From NCBI GenBank assembly GCA_963721115.1, contig CAVRIA010000005.1, positions 248,001 to 312,000 of the forward strand: 64,000 nt of DNA. Reading direction: 5' to 3'. This document shows, piece by piece, positions 53,860 to 63,553 of the stretch. The notes beneath the pieces are model-generated. The model did no database searches. It had not been told where the DNA came from and was given only the letters and a program-made list of their open reading frames with translations. Source of the stretch: CAVRIA01 sp963721115 (GTDB lineage: Bacteria > Desulfobacterota > Binatia > HRBIN30 > CADEER01). Numbering within the stretch: the stretch's first letter is position 1; each line of letters begins with the position of its first letter. A program made the position numbers and the translations under genes.

Positions 53860-56142
53860 ATGGCTACGCTCAAATTGATCGCACTCGACGACGTCGTCGT
53901 CTTCCCCGGCATGGACGTCACCCTGCCGATCGACGTGGAGAACGAATCCCACGTCTTCCTCGTTCCCCGACACGACAACGACTACGCCAGCGTCGGCGTG
54001 GTGGCCAAGGTCGGCGACCGCCTCCGCCTGCCCGGGGGGCTGCGCGCCCAGGCCCTGTCGGGGCTGCACCGCGGTATCGCCGGGGCCGCTCAAACCGACG
54101 AGCACGGCGACCTTCGCGTCGCGGTGGAGGATCACGACGACCAGACTCCGCCCCCCGACCGCACGCAGGAACTCGAGCGCGAGTACCGCGCCGTGGTGGA
54201 CGAGATTCTCGAGCTGCGCGGCGACGACGGGCGCATCCGCGCCTTCGTTCGCTCCATCACCGAGCCCGGCGCCCTGGCCGACACCGCCGGCTATTCGCCC
54301 GACCTGAGCTACGAGCAGAAAGTGCGGCTGCTGCAGGCGCTGGACGTCGTCGAGCGGCTGCAGCTGGCGCTCGAGCTGCAGCGCAATCGCCTCGCCGAGC
54401 TGCAGCTCCGCAAGCGCATCCGCGAGGACGTCGATTCGGGCACCCAGAAGCAGCAGCGCGAGTATTTTCTGCGCAAGCAGATGGACTCCATCCGCAAGGA
54501 GCTCGGCGAAGACGAGGCCTCGGTCGCCGACGAGTACCGCACCAAGATCGCCGCGGCGGGGATGCCCGATGCGGTTTGCGAGCAGGCGGAGCGCGAGCTG
54601 GCTCGACTGGAGAGGATGGGGGACTCGTCCGGCGAGTCGTCGATGATCCGCACCTATCTCGACTGGCTGATCGCGGTGCCGTGGTCGAAGCGCTCGGAAG
54701 AACGCCTCGACCCCGTTCACGCGCGCCAGGTGCTCGACGCCGATCACGCCGGGCTCGAGGACGTCAAGCGGCGCATCACCGAGTACCTGGCGGTGCGCAA
54801 GCTGCGCACCGAGCGCGGCATGCCCGACGATCGGAGATCCGGCGCCATCCTGACCCTGATCGGCCCCCCGGGCACCGGCAAGACCTCGATCGGCGAGTCC
54901 ATCGCCCGCGCCACCGGACGCGCCTTCGTCCGCATGTCGCTCGGCGGCATGCGCGACGAGGCGGAGATCCGCGGTCACCGGCGCACCTACATCGGCGCCC
55001 TGCCCGGCCGCCTGGTGCGGGCCCTGCGCGACGCGGGGACGATGAACCCGGTGATCCTGCTCGACGAGGTCGACAAGGTCGGCGCCGACTGGCGCGGCGA
55101 TCCTTCCGCCGCGCTCCTCGAGGTGCTCGATCCGGCACAGAACCACTCCTTCCGCGACCACTACCTCGACGTCGAGCTCGACCTCTCGCAGGTCCTGTTC
55201 ATCGCCACCGCCAACGTCGCCGACACGATCCCGGCACCCCTCCTCGACCGCATGGAGGTCATCCATTTCGACGGCTACACCATCGACGAGAAGGTCGCGA
55301 TCGCGCACGGCTACCTGTGGCCGCGCCAGGTCGAACGCAACGGCCTGCGCGAGGACGAGGTGGACGTCGGCGACGAGGCGCTCCGGACGGTCGTCACCGA
55401 CTACACCCGCGAAGCCGGGGTGCGCCAGCTCGAGCGCGAGCTCGGAACGCTGCTGCGCAAGACGGCGACGCGCGTGGTGTCGGAGCTGGCGAAACCGCCG
55501 CTCACCATCGACGAGGCGGCGATCCGCGATACGCTCGGGAAGCGGAAGTTCTTCCAGGAGTCGGCGGCACGGACCGCGACTCCCGGCGTGGCCACGGGTC
55601 TGGCGGTCACCGGTACCGGGGGCGACGTCCTCTTCGTCGAGGCGACGTCGATGCCCGGAGCGCACGGCCTCGTCCTCACCGGCCAGCTCGGCGACGTCAT
55701 GAAGGAATCGGCGCGGATCGCGCTGACCTACGTGCGCAGTCACGCCGCTGCCTTCGGCATCGACGAACGCGGCTTCCAGAAGCGCGAGTTTCACGTGCAC
55801 GTTCCGGCGGGCGCGATCCCGAAGGACGGGCCGAGCGCCGGCGTGACGATCGTCACCGCCATCGTCTCCCTGCTCACCGGGCAGCCGGTCAAGCACACGG
55901 TGGGGATGACCGGAGAGGTCACCCTGCAGGGCCGGGTTCTCCCCATCGGAGGCGTCAAGCAGAAGGTGCTGGCCGCGCACGCCGCGGGCCTGACCGACGT
56001 GATCCTGCCAGAACGCAATGCGCCGGATCTCGACGACGTGCCGGCCGAGGTGCGGGCGAGCATGCGGTTTCACCCCGTGTCGTCGGTCGATCGGGTGATC
56101 GAGCTGGCCCTGGAGCCGCGCGAGAAGGCCCTGGCCGCGTAG
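53860..56142 (+). CDS. lon: ATP-dependent protease Lon
   Basis: Lon degrades misfolded and regulatory proteins. The 760-residue protein has a short N-terminal LON domain, a coiled-coil region (LQRNRLAELQLRKRI, QREYFLRKQMDSIRKELGE), the AAA+ domain with GPPGTGKT at 335-342, and the C-terminal protease domain with the Ser-Lys dyad at about Ser659 (KDGPSAG) and Lys700 (GGVKQK). The ATG at 53860 is chosen; the in-frame extension upstream runs through the repeat. Confidence 0.96.
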   Translation: MATLKLIALDDVVVFPGMDVTLPIDVENESHVFLVPRHDNDYASVGVVAKVGDRLRLPGGLRAQALSGLHRGIAGAAQTDEHGDLRVAVEDHDDQTPPPDRTQELEREYRAVVDEILELRGDDGRIRAFVRSITEPGALADTAGYSPDLSYEQKVRLLQALDVVERLQLALELQRNRLAELQLRKRIREDVDSGTQKQQREYFLRKQMDSIRKELGEDEASVADEYRTKIAAAGMPDAVCEQAERELARLERMGDSSGESSMIRTYLDWLIAVPWSKRSEERLDPVHARQVLDADHAGLEDVKRRITEYLAVRKLRTERGMPDDRRSGAILTLIGPPGTGKTSIGESIARATGRAFVRMSLGGMRDEAEIRGHRRTYIGALPGRLVRALRDAGTMNPVILLDEVDKVGADWRGDPSAALLEVLDPAQNHSFRDHYLDVELDLSQVLFIATANVADTIPAPLLDRMEVIHFDGYTIDEKVAIAHGYLWPRQVERNGLREDEVDVGDEALRTVVTDYTREAGVRQLERELGTLLRKTATRVVSELAKPPLTIDEAAIRDTLGKRKFFQESAARTATPGVATGLAVTGTGGDVLFVEATSMPGAHGLVLTGQLGDVMKESARIALTYVRSHAAAFGIDERGFQKREFHVHVPAGAIPKDGPSAGVTIVTAIVSLLTGQPVKHTVGMTGEVTLQGRVLPIGGVKQKVLAAHAAGLTDVILPERNAPDLDDVPAEVRASMRFHPVSSVDRVIELALEPREKALAA

Positions 56143-56171
56143 GCGCAGCGACGCTTTGCGCGGGATGTCCC

Positions 56172-56283
56172 TTCTGAGCCTGTGCCTCGCCTGCGCCTTT
56201 GCCTCTCTGGAACCTGCCTTTGCCCCTCTGAAAAGCGAGCAAATTCAGGCGAAGGCGAGGCATAGGCAAAGGCAAGGCACGGG
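56172..56283 (+). repeat. Degenerate hexamer-arm palindrome without tail (copy D)
   Basis: Runs of CCTNNG hexamers (GCCTCGCCTGCGCCTTTGCC) are followed by inverted GGC-type hexamers (AGGCGAAGGCGAGGCATAGG). It resembles the arms of copies A-C but has no 39-nt tail. It fills the gap between lon and the helicase gene. Confidence 0.55.
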
Positions 56284-56312
56284 CGAACGCTCACCTGCTA
56301 TCATGACGGACC

Positions 56313-58433
56313 ATGCGGGACTCCGAAAGCAATCAGCCGGCGGCAGCCGATGATCCGGTCGTCGCCGACGAGCTGGCGCTCCTCGAGCGCGTGAAGGGCG
56401 CCATCGCGGAGGGCCCGACCCGCGCCGCGCCGTCCGAGAGCGCTGTCGTACGGGAGCTCGAACGGCTGCGCGAGCAGATCCTGGCCAGCCACGACCCTAC
56501 CGATCGGGCCGCGCTGAGCGACCAGTGGAACCGCCAGTCCTCGCTTCTGCGCCAGCTCCAGTCGGCGCGGCGCAGCCCGGAGGTGCGCCTCGACAGCCCC
56601 TACTTCGGGCACCTGCGCCTGCGCGAAGACGGCCGCGAGTGGGATCTCTGTCTCGGCAAGGGCACGTTCATCGAGCGCGGCGTCACGGTCGTCGACTGGC
56701 GCAACGCTCCCATTTCGAGAATCTTCTACCGCTATCGGCAGGGCGACGAGTACGAGGAGGACATCGCCGGCCGCGCGCGCACCGGAGAGGTCGCCGCACG
56801 GCGCGCGGTCGCGATCCGCGACGGCACGCTCACCCGCGTCGACGCACCGGAAGGCGTCTTCGTCGCGAAGCCGAATGCCGCCGGCGAGTGGGAGCGCGTC
56901 GAGCACGAGCCGCCGCGCCTGGCGGGCGGGCAAGGTGCAGCCCTGCAGGTCTACCGGGCCGCGGAGGGGAAGCAAAGCCGCCTCGGGACCTCGCATCTCG
57001 GGGCGAAACAGCGCGCCGACAAGCACCTGCCAGACATCGCCGGACTGATCGATCCGGAGCAGTTCCGCCTGATCAGCAGCCCGTCGTCCGGCCTGGTCGT
57101 CGTCCGCGGTACCGCCGGCTCGGGTAAGACGACGGTGGCCCTGCACCGCATTGCGTATCTCGCCTACGACGACCCGCGCATCGACTCCGGGCGGACCATG
57201 TTCCTCGCCTTCTCTCCGGCTCTGCGCGACTACGTCGGCCACGTCCTGCCGGCACTCGGTGTCGGCCGCGTCCAGGTCCGCACCTTTCAGGACTGGGCCC
57301 TCGAGCAGCGCCGCCGCCTCTTCCCGCAGCTTCCGCGCGAGTCGCGCGACGGCGCGCCCTCGATCGTACAGCGCCTGGCGCTTCATCCCACCATGCTGGA
57401 CGTGCTCGCGACCCAGGTGCGGCGCGTGGAAGGACCGAGAACGGCGCTGCAGGTCATCGACGACTGGGGCAGCGCCCTCGGCAGCCGAGATCTGCTGGAG
57501 GAAGTTTTGAGCCGCGTCGCGCCGGAGGCCTTCACGCCGGCCGAGCTCGAGCGCGCCAGCGACTGGTGCCGCCAGCGGCACCAGTCGCTCGTCGCCTGGA
57601 TGGACGGGGACCGGACGATCGAGGCCGAGATCGGCCCCGAGAACGACGCCTTGCTGCTGCGCTGCTGGCAGCTCCGCAGCGGCGATCTTCCCGGTCCGAA
57701 CGGCCCGCTGCGCTACAGGCACATCGCCGTCGACGAGGTGCAGGACTTCTCCCCGCTCGAGGTGCGGGTCCTGCTCGACTGCCTCGACGAGCGGCGCTGC
57801 ATGACCCTCGCCGGCGACACCCAGCAGCACGTCCTGGAGGATGCGGGCTTCACCTCGTGGAGCGACTTCTTCGACCGGCTCGGCCTCGCCGGCACCGAGG
57901 TGAGCACGCTGCGCGTCAGCTATCGGTCGACGCGACCGATCGTCGAGTTCGCGACCTCGGTGCTGGGCGACCTGCGCGAGGACGACGAGCTTCCCGTGAC
58001 CACGCGCGAAGGTCCTCCCGTCGAGTACTTCCGCTTCACCGATCCCGGTGCCTGCGTCGCCTTTCTCGGCGAGGCGCTGAAGGAGCTGAGCGGACACGAG
58101 CCGCTCGCGTCGGTCGCCGTTCTCACACCTTCTCCGGCCGTCAGCGCCATGTACCACGCCGCGCTGGCCAACGCGGAGGTGCCGCGCCTGCGCCTGGTCG
58201 AGAACCAGCACTTCAGCTTCGCTCCCGGCGTCGAGGTGACGGAGATCGGGCAGGTCAAGGGCTTGGAGTTCGACTACGTCGTCCTCGTCGAGGTCAGCGC
58301 CGAGCACTTCCCCGACGCCTCGCACGCGCGCCGCCTCCTGCACGTCGGGGCAACGCGCGCCATTCACCAGCTCTGGCTGACCAGCGTCGGCACCCCGTCG
58401 GCAGCGATCCGGCCGGCGATCGGCGCCGGCTGA
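56313..58433 (+). CDS. HelD-like superfamily I helicase
   Basis: The 706-residue protein has an N-terminal HelD-type region (helical, with DWRNAPISRIFYR), a Walker A GTAGSGKT at 266-273 (VVVRGTAGSGKTTVALHR), motif II VDEVQDFSPLE and later motifs VSYRSTRPI and VKGLEFDYVVLVE. This pattern matches HelD, a UvrD-like protein that frees RNA polymerase from DNA and recycles it. The ATG at 56313 is just after the copy D palindrome. Confidence 0.85.
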   Translation: MRDSESNQPAAADDPVVADELALLERVKGAIAEGPTRAAPSESAVVRELERLREQILASHDPTDRAALSDQWNRQSSLLRQLQSARRSPEVRLDSPYFGHLRLREDGREWDLCLGKGTFIERGVTVVDWRNAPISRIFYRYRQGDEYEEDIAGRARTGEVAARRAVAIRDGTLTRVDAPEGVFVAKPNAAGEWERVEHEPPRLAGGQGAALQVYRAAEGKQSRLGTSHLGAKQRADKHLPDIAGLIDPEQFRLISSPSSGLVVVRGTAGSGKTTVALHRIAYLAYDDPRIDSGRTMFLAFSPALRDYVGHVLPALGVGRVQVRTFQDWALEQRRRLFPQLPRESRDGAPSIVQRLALHPTMLDVLATQVRRVEGPRTALQVIDDWGSALGSRDLLEEVLSRVAPEAFTPAELERASDWCRQRHQSLVAWMDGDRTIEAEIGPENDALLLRCWQLRSGDLPGPNGPLRYRHIAVDEVQDFSPLEVRVLLDCLDERRCMTLAGDTQQHVLEDAGFTSWSDFFDRLGLAGTEVSTLRVSYRSTRPIVEFATSVLGDLREDDELPVTTREGPPVEYFRFTDPGACVAFLGEALKELSGHEPLASVAVLTPSPAVSAMYHAALANAEVPRLRLVENQHFSFAPGVEVTEIGQVKGLEFDYVVLVEVSAEHFPDASHARRLLHVGATRAIHQLWLTSVGTPSAAIRPAIGAG

Positions 58434-58472
58434 AGCCTGGCGGGCTTCCTCCAACAATCCGCCCACGGGGAA

Positions 58473-58610
58473 AGGCTGACGGCTCAGGCTCAGGCTCAGG
58501 CCAGGGGGCGGTGCGCGCTCCGCACGGCCCTTCGGATCGATCCTCAGCCTCAACCCGAGCCTTTGCCGTTGCCTGCGAACCCGAGCGCGGTCGGGTGAGT
58601 CTCAGGTCGG
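58473..58610 (+). repeat. Dispersed hexamer-arm element with 39-nt tail, copy C
   Basis: The left arm is GGCTCAGGCTCAGGCTCAGG (about 58481-58500), the spacer ends GGATCGATCCTCAGCCTCA, and the 39-nt tail is 58572-58610. Its hairpin is ACCCG-N8-CGGGT. It lies 22 nt from the stop of the GH94-like gene. Confidence 0.75.
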
Positions 58611-58632
58611 AGCCCCAGGAACCAACAACCCG

Positions 58633-61200
58633 CTACCACGTCACCTCTCCCGGCCCTGCCGATACGGTCCCGTGTCGGGTCTCGAGGGTCACCGGACCGA
58701 GCGCCTGGAGGCTTCCGTGGCCGTCGGCCCCGATGCGGAAAGTGCTGCTCGCGAAGCTCGCGTCGCCGCCGGTCGCCAGGGAGCCGCGGCTCGTCGGCTC
58801 CACGCCCAGCAGCCTCAGGTAGGAGAGCAGCGGCTGCGCGTGGCTGTGCAGGTTGTTGACCGGGAACGCCTGCATGGCGAAGACCGGCGCCGCGCTCCAC
58901 GTCCGGCCAGGACGCGTCGACTCCGGCGCGTTCCACGAGTCCGGTCCGGACAACGTCCCTTCCCAGATCCCCGGGTAGGCTCCGACGTGGCTGGCGAAGG
59001 TCATGCGGCGCCACTCGTCCCAGCCCATCTCCGGCGCGACATGCGCCGCCGCCCAGATCAGGGTCATGTTGATCGAGTACCAGATGCCGCCACCGGTGGC
59101 GTCGCCCCACTGTCCCTTCGCCAGGCGCTCCGGATCGGCGGGCCAGCGCACCCGCGCTCCGAGCGGCGAGCCGGCGCGGTGCCCTTCGTCGATCGTCTCC
59201 AGCAGCGCGCTCGCCTGCTCGGGAGTCGCCGCGCCGGAGAGGATCGCCCAGGGTTGAACCTCCAGCCAGCAATCGTCGCGGCCGACGGGAGGCGCTCCCG
59301 GCGCGTAGGCGCGATCGAACCAGTGCCCGTTCCACGCCTCCGCCACCCGCTGCCGCAGGTCCTCGGCATAGGTCCGCGCCTCGGCCGCGAGATCGGCTTC
59401 GCCGAGCCGGTCGGCGAGGCCGGCGAAGACGGGGAGCACCCAGGCCGCCATCGCCGAGTTGAGCACCGAGCCGCCGTGCTCGATCATGACCTGCGGATCG
59501 ACTCCGGACTCGCTGATGGCCAGGTCGTTCCAGTCGGCGTTGAGAATGCGCACGTGTCCGCGCTCGCCGCGGCCGACGACGTCGACGAAGAAGCGGAACT
59601 GGCGGCGCAGATGCTCGCGCAACGGAACCGCGGGGGCGCGGTACATGGGGTGGTACGAGAGCGGGACGTCGAAGGCCGCGAGGTCGCCGGTGGCGGCGGC
59701 ATACTCGGCGGCCAGCCACAGCGCCCACAGATTCTGATCCGAGGGGCGGAAGAGGTTCGTCAGCGGACTCTTGTTGCCGAGCAACGCATAGGGGAGATCG
59801 CCGTCCGGGCTGGCCCAGGAGCAGGTGTTGCGCAGGACGGAGAGCGCCAGGTCGGGCTCCGTGTAGACGAGCGGAAGCGCGTGCTGCAGCGGGTCGCGCG
59901 CCGCTCCGTTGAAGCCCACCTCGAAGGAGTACGTCGACGCCTGGTCGAGCGTGTGCCCGCCGAGGAAATCGTCGCGCGACGCCCCGCCGGTGAGGAGCGC
60001 GGCGTCCCACGGCACCTCGCGCTCGGCTTCCGGCGCCGCCGCCGCCGAGGCGCGCGGCAGGCGCTGCCCGAGCGCGTCCAGGGAATCCACCAACAGCCGC
60101 GCGGGATCGTCGACCGTCTGCTCGTCCTTGCGCCCGAAGCGAAACCACAGATCGCGCTCCTCGCCCGGCTGCAGCTCGACGGCGGTGCGGATCTCCAGCG
60201 TCGGGTGCGGATCGCCCGCGTATGACGCGGTGCCCTCGGTTCCGCCCAGGCGCTCGAGAGCGATCGTCGCCGGAGGGCCGATCAGCGACGCCGCGGCCTG
60301 CCCCGCTTCGCCGGGGTCGCCGGGTGCGGCGAACTGCTCGACCGCCGTCAGCCCCGCCGCCGACTCCTCGACCCGGTAGGTCACGGCCGCGAGGGCGCGC
60401 TGGCGGCGCTGCTCGGGTTTCTCGAGAAAGTTGAGGAAGCGCGGGCGCAGGGCCCAACGTTCCACGTGCTGGATCGAACGCGGCGCGGCATCGGCGGCGA
60501 GCTGTAGGTGCACGCGCACCAGCACCCACGGAACCTCTCCTTCGGGCGCCAGCACGGTGCGCACGAGGGTGAGCCCCCGGTAGGAATCGCGCACCTCGAA
60601 CCAGGTCGGACCGAAGGTGCGCAGCGGCGTCTCTTCGCCCGCCCGCATCGAGTAGTCGGTGCCCCAGACCTTTCCATCGGCATCCTCGATCAGGGAGAAA
60701 CCCGTTCCGGCGGGATCGGGGGCCGTCAACCAGCGCAGGCCGTTGGTCTCGTCGAACAGCGCGACTCCGCCGTCGTTGGCGACTTGCATCTGGATCGCGC
60801 GGTTGCCGAGCATCACCCAGTGCCGCCGCGTCGGCGGCGACAGCAGCGGATCCCACTCGGCTTCGGGAAGCGTGTCCTGATCGGCGTCGTAGACGAACGC
60901 GGGGAGGCCGTCGCGGGTCGACCAGTGGCCGAAGCGGCTCGGGGCGCCGCCCGGACATCCGCCGAGGGCGTTGGCGACGCCGGCGACGAGCTCGTCGATT
61001 CCTACCTGGCCGTCGCCGCTGGCGTCGAAGACGCGGCACACGGACACCGGTGCGTCGCCGAGGGCGACGTCGACTCCCTCGACCAATTCGTTCACGAGCA
61101 CGGAGCCGTCGCCGTTGCAGTCGCCGACGCACGTTCCGGCGCGGGCCGTCGAAACGAACGGGCCGAGGAATGCCGCCATCGCGGCGAGCGCCCCGAGCAT
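58633..61200 (-). CDS. Secreted GH94-like glycosidase or phosphorylase with N-terminal dockerin-like modules
   Basis: The 855-residue protein has a signal peptide (MLGALAAMAAFLGPFVSTARA), then two Cys-bounded EF-hand-like units (CVGDCNGDGSVLVNELVEGV and FDASGDGQVGIDELVAGV, ending GGCP) and a large domain with the (alpha/alpha)6-type pattern VGFNGAARDPLQHALPLVYTEPDLAL and ILNADWNDLAIS, where the Asp of DWND is at the position of the GH94 catalytic acid. A carbohydrate-active role is likely, with unknown substrate. Start at 61200 is my best choice; upstream in-frame ATGs exist. Confidence 0.78.
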   Translation of the reverse strand: MLGALAAMAAFLGPFVSTARAGTCVGDCNGDGSVLVNELVEGVDVALGDAPVSVCRVFDASGDGQVGIDELVAGVANALGGCPGGAPSRFGHWSTRDGLPAFVYDADQDTLPEAEWDPLLSPPTRRHWVMLGNRAIQMQVANDGGVALFDETNGLRWLTAPDPAGTGFSLIEDADGKVWGTDYSMRAGEETPLRTFGPTWFEVRDSYRGLTLVRTVLAPEGEVPWVLVRVHLQLAADAAPRSIQHVERWALRPRFLNFLEKPEQRRQRALAAVTYRVEESAAGLTAVEQFAAPGDPGEAGQAAASLIGPPATIALERLGGTEGTASYAGDPHPTLEIRTAVELQPGEERDLWFRFGRKDEQTVDDPARLLVDSLDALGQRLPRASAAAAPEAEREVPWDAALLTGGASRDDFLGGHTLDQASTYSFEVGFNGAARDPLQHALPLVYTEPDLALSVLRNTCSWASPDGDLPYALLGNKSPLTNLFRPSDQNLWALWLAAEYAAATGDLAAFDVPLSYHPMYRAPAVPLREHLRRQFRFFVDVVGRGERGHVRILNADWNDLAISESGVDPQVMIEHGGSVLNSAMAAWVLPVFAGLADRLGEADLAAEARTYAEDLRQRVAEAWNGHWFDRAYAPGAPPVGRDDCWLEVQPWAILSGAATPEQASALLETIDEGHRAGSPLGARVRWPADPERLAKGQWGDATGGGIWYSINMTLIWAAAHVAPEMGWDEWRRMTFASHVGAYPGIWEGTLSGPDSWNAPESTRPGRTWSAAPVFAMQAFPVNNLHSHAQPLLSYLRLLGVEPTSRGSLATGGDASFASSTFRIGADGHGSLQALGPVTLETRHGTVSAGPGEVTW

Positions 61201-61420
61201 CTTGCCGGCTCCGTGCGCGAGGCGCGGCGGCCAGACCGGGCCGGGCCGGCTCCTTCCCGGGAGCGCCGGGGCCCGAAACCTGACCCGCTGGTGTGGCGCC
61301 GGTCGGTACATGAGAACAAACGTCTCGACCATGCGCGGCGAGAAGGCAAGCGGAAAGTGCGCACCCACGCGGGCGGCGGGCTGGCGCAGCGGTCGCCGTC
61401 GCCACCGCAGCGCGATCGAG

Positions 61421-62137
61421 TCACGTCCGGGCAGGATTCGCCAAAAGAGAGTGCCCTTCACACAGCCGCTCCATCCATTGAATCCATTCGCCGATCCCGC
61501 TCCCGGTGCGCGCCGAGACGGCGATCAGACGCGGCGCCGGCATGACGCGGCCGAGGGCGTCTTCCAGCGCGGCGCGATCGAACTCCGGCAGCGCCGGCAG
61601 CAGATCGGTCTTGGTGAGCAGAACCAGGTCGGCCTTGCGAAACATGACCGGATACTTGAGGGGCTTGTCCTCGCCCTCCGTCACCGAAAGGGCGACGACG
61701 TTCGCGCGCTGACCGAGATCGTAGATCGCCGGGCAGACGAGGTTGCCGACGTTTTCGATGAAGAGATAGTCCGCGGCGTGACCGAAGCCGTCGTGCAGGA
61801 CGTGGTGCACCATGGCGGCGTCGAGATGACACGCCGAGCCGGTGGTGATGGCGGCGGCCGGAATCCCCACGGCCCGCAGGCGCTCGGCATCGCGTTCGGT
61901 CTCCAGGTCGCCGGTGACGGCGGCGAGGCGCCGCGCAGAGCCGAGAGTGCGGGCGGTGGCCTCGAGGAGCGCCGTCTTCCCGGCACCGGGCGAGCCCATC
62001 AGATTGATGGCCACGACGCCGTGGTCGCGAAAGTGCGCGCGGTTGTGCTCGGCCGTGCGCTCGTTGCCGGAGAGCAGCCGCTCGTGCACGTCCACCGCTA
62101 CGATCTCGGGGTCGCCGCATCCACACGTGTCACACAT
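61421..62137 (-). CDS. hypB: Hydrogenase maturation GTPase HypB
   Basis: HypB inserts nickel into [NiFe]-hydrogenase precursors. The 238-residue protein has an N-terminal metal-binding CDTCGCG, Walker A GSPGAGKT, and the G-domain motif TKTD (LVLLTKTDLL) with the later SARTGSG. It overlaps hypA by 8 nt. It is the third gene of the hypE-hypA-hypB group and is followed by the GH94-like gene on the same strand. Confidence 0.96.
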   Translation of the reverse strand: MCDTCGCGDPEIVAVDVHERLLSGNERTAEHNRAHFRDHGVVAINLMGSPGAGKTALLEATARTLGSARRLAAVTGDLETERDAERLRAVGIPAAAITTGSACHLDAAMVHHVLHDGFGHAADYLFIENVGNLVCPAIYDLGQRANVVALSVTEGEDKPLKYPVMFRKADLVLLTKTDLLPALPEFDRAALEDALGRVMPAPRLIAVSARTGSGIGEWIQWMERLCEGHSLLANPART

Positions 62138-62480
62138 CTCGGGGCACCTCCAGCTCGATTCGCTCCAGGATCAGCGCGTCTCCGCCGGCGAGCCGCGCCG
62201 GCCACCCGCAGGCGGGGCACGCGAGAGACGCGCCGGCGGGAACCGGCGCACCGCAGGTGCCGCACCTCCACGCGACCTCATCGCCCTCGATCACGAGCTC
62301 CGCTCCGTCGCACAGGGTACCGGCGCGGCAGAGCTCGTACGCGGTCGAGAAGAGATCGGGCTCGACTCCGGCGAGGGGGCCGATGCGCACGGTGACGCGG
62401 TGCACGGCGGTGGCGTCGCGGGATCGGGCTTCCTCTTCGACCCGCCGCAGCAATGCCTGGACGAGAGAGTACTCGTGCAT
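62130..62480 (-). CDS. hypA: Hydrogenase/urease nickel insertion protein HypA
   Basis: HypA is a nickel chaperone. The 116-residue protein starts MHEYSLVQ, where His2 and the N-terminal region bind nickel, and has the zinc site WRCGTCGAP...CPACG of the family. The length is normal. It overlaps hypB by 8 nt, and hypE ends 7 nt upstream. Confidence 0.95.
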   Translation of the reverse strand: MHEYSLVQALLRRVEEEARSRDATAVHRVTVRIGPLAGVEPDLFSTAYELCRAGTLCDGAELVIEGDEVAWRCGTCGAPVPAGASLACPACGWPARLAGGDALILERIELEVPRDV

Positions 62481-62487
62481 CGGTCCC

Positions 62488-63553
62488 TCAACAGATGCGC
62501 GGCAGCTGCTCGCCGGACAGCCGTTCGAGCCGCCGGTGGCTGCCGATGCGCGTGCGCAGCAGCACCCGCCCGCGAGGGCTCTCGTTGGCGACCTCGCCGA
62601 TGCGACAGGCGCGCTCGCCGCCGGGTAGGCCGCGCAGCGCCGCCAGCCCCGCCTCCCACGACGGCGCCGGGACGACGGCGAGGAAACGCCCCTCGCAGGC
62701 GACGTACAGCGGGTCGAGTCCGAGCAGCTCGCAGGCGCCCTGCACCTCCGGCCGGATCGGCACCGCCGCCTCGTCGATCTGCATCTCCACCCGCGACGCG
62801 GCGGCGATCTCGCACAGCGCCGTGGCCAGCCCGCCGCGCGTCGGATCGCGCAGGACGCGGGTATCGGGGGCGACGTCCAGCAGGGCGCGGACGAGCGGCA
62901 GGACCGACGCCGAGTCGGAGCGCAGCCCGGTCTCGAACGCGATGCCGTTGCGCGCCACCATCACCGCGATGCCGTGGTCGCCGACCGGACCGGAGACCAG
63001 CAGGACGTCGCCGGGCGACGCCCGCTCGGGGCCCACGTTGACGCCGTCGCGCACCCGGCCGACGGCCGAGGTGTTGATGTAGATCCCGTCGCCCTTGCCC
63101 CGGTCGACCACCTTCGTGTCCCCGGTCATCACCGGGGCGCCGACCGCGGCGCTCGCCGCCGCGATCGAGGAGACGACGCGGCGCAGATCGGCCATGGGAA
63201 ACCCCTCTTCGAGGACCAGGCCGACGCTGAAACCGAGCGGCTCGGCGCCGCACATGGCGATGTCGTTCGCGGTGCCGTGCACGGCCAGCGAGCCGATGTC
63301 GCCGCCGGGGAAAAAGGCCGGCTGCACGACGAAGGTGTCGGTCGTGAAGGCGAGGCGCTCGCGGCCGACGGTGAGCACGGCGCCGTCGCCCAGTTGGTCC
63401 AGCGCGTCGCTGCGGAAGGCCGGCAGGAAAACGTCTTCGATGAGCTGCGCCATCTTGCGCCCGCCGCCGCCGTGCGCCATCTGCACCACCGCATCGTCCT
63501 GGTGCGGAAGCGCGCACGTCGAAGCCGCCGGCCAGTCGCTCCAGGCGGTTCAT
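62488..63553 (-). CDS. hypE: Hydrogenase maturation protein HypE (frameshift near its start)
   Basis: HypE dehydrates thiocarbamoylated HypF product on its C-terminal Cys, and here the protein ends LPRIC. The core contains VVQMAHGGGGRKM and GKGDGIYINTSAVGRV. The true start is the ATG at 63551-63553, which overlaps the hypD stop (ATGA), giving MNRLERLAGGFDVRA; this is in another frame from PHQDDAVVQMAHGG. A single-base indel at about 63510-63520 explains the break. Otherwise translation would have to begin at GTG 63489. Confidence 0.92.

Noticed and set aside
53809..56073. A 754-codon open frame on the minus strand antisense to lon
   Set aside because: It mirrors the lon gene in a GC-rich genome where antisense frames stay open by codon bias. 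The translation is low-complexity (His/Arg/Asp/Val-rich) and matches no family.
56301..58553. A 750-codon minus-strand frame antisense to the helicase gene
   Set aside because: It is the complement of a well-supported HelD-like gene and shows the same compositional artefact.
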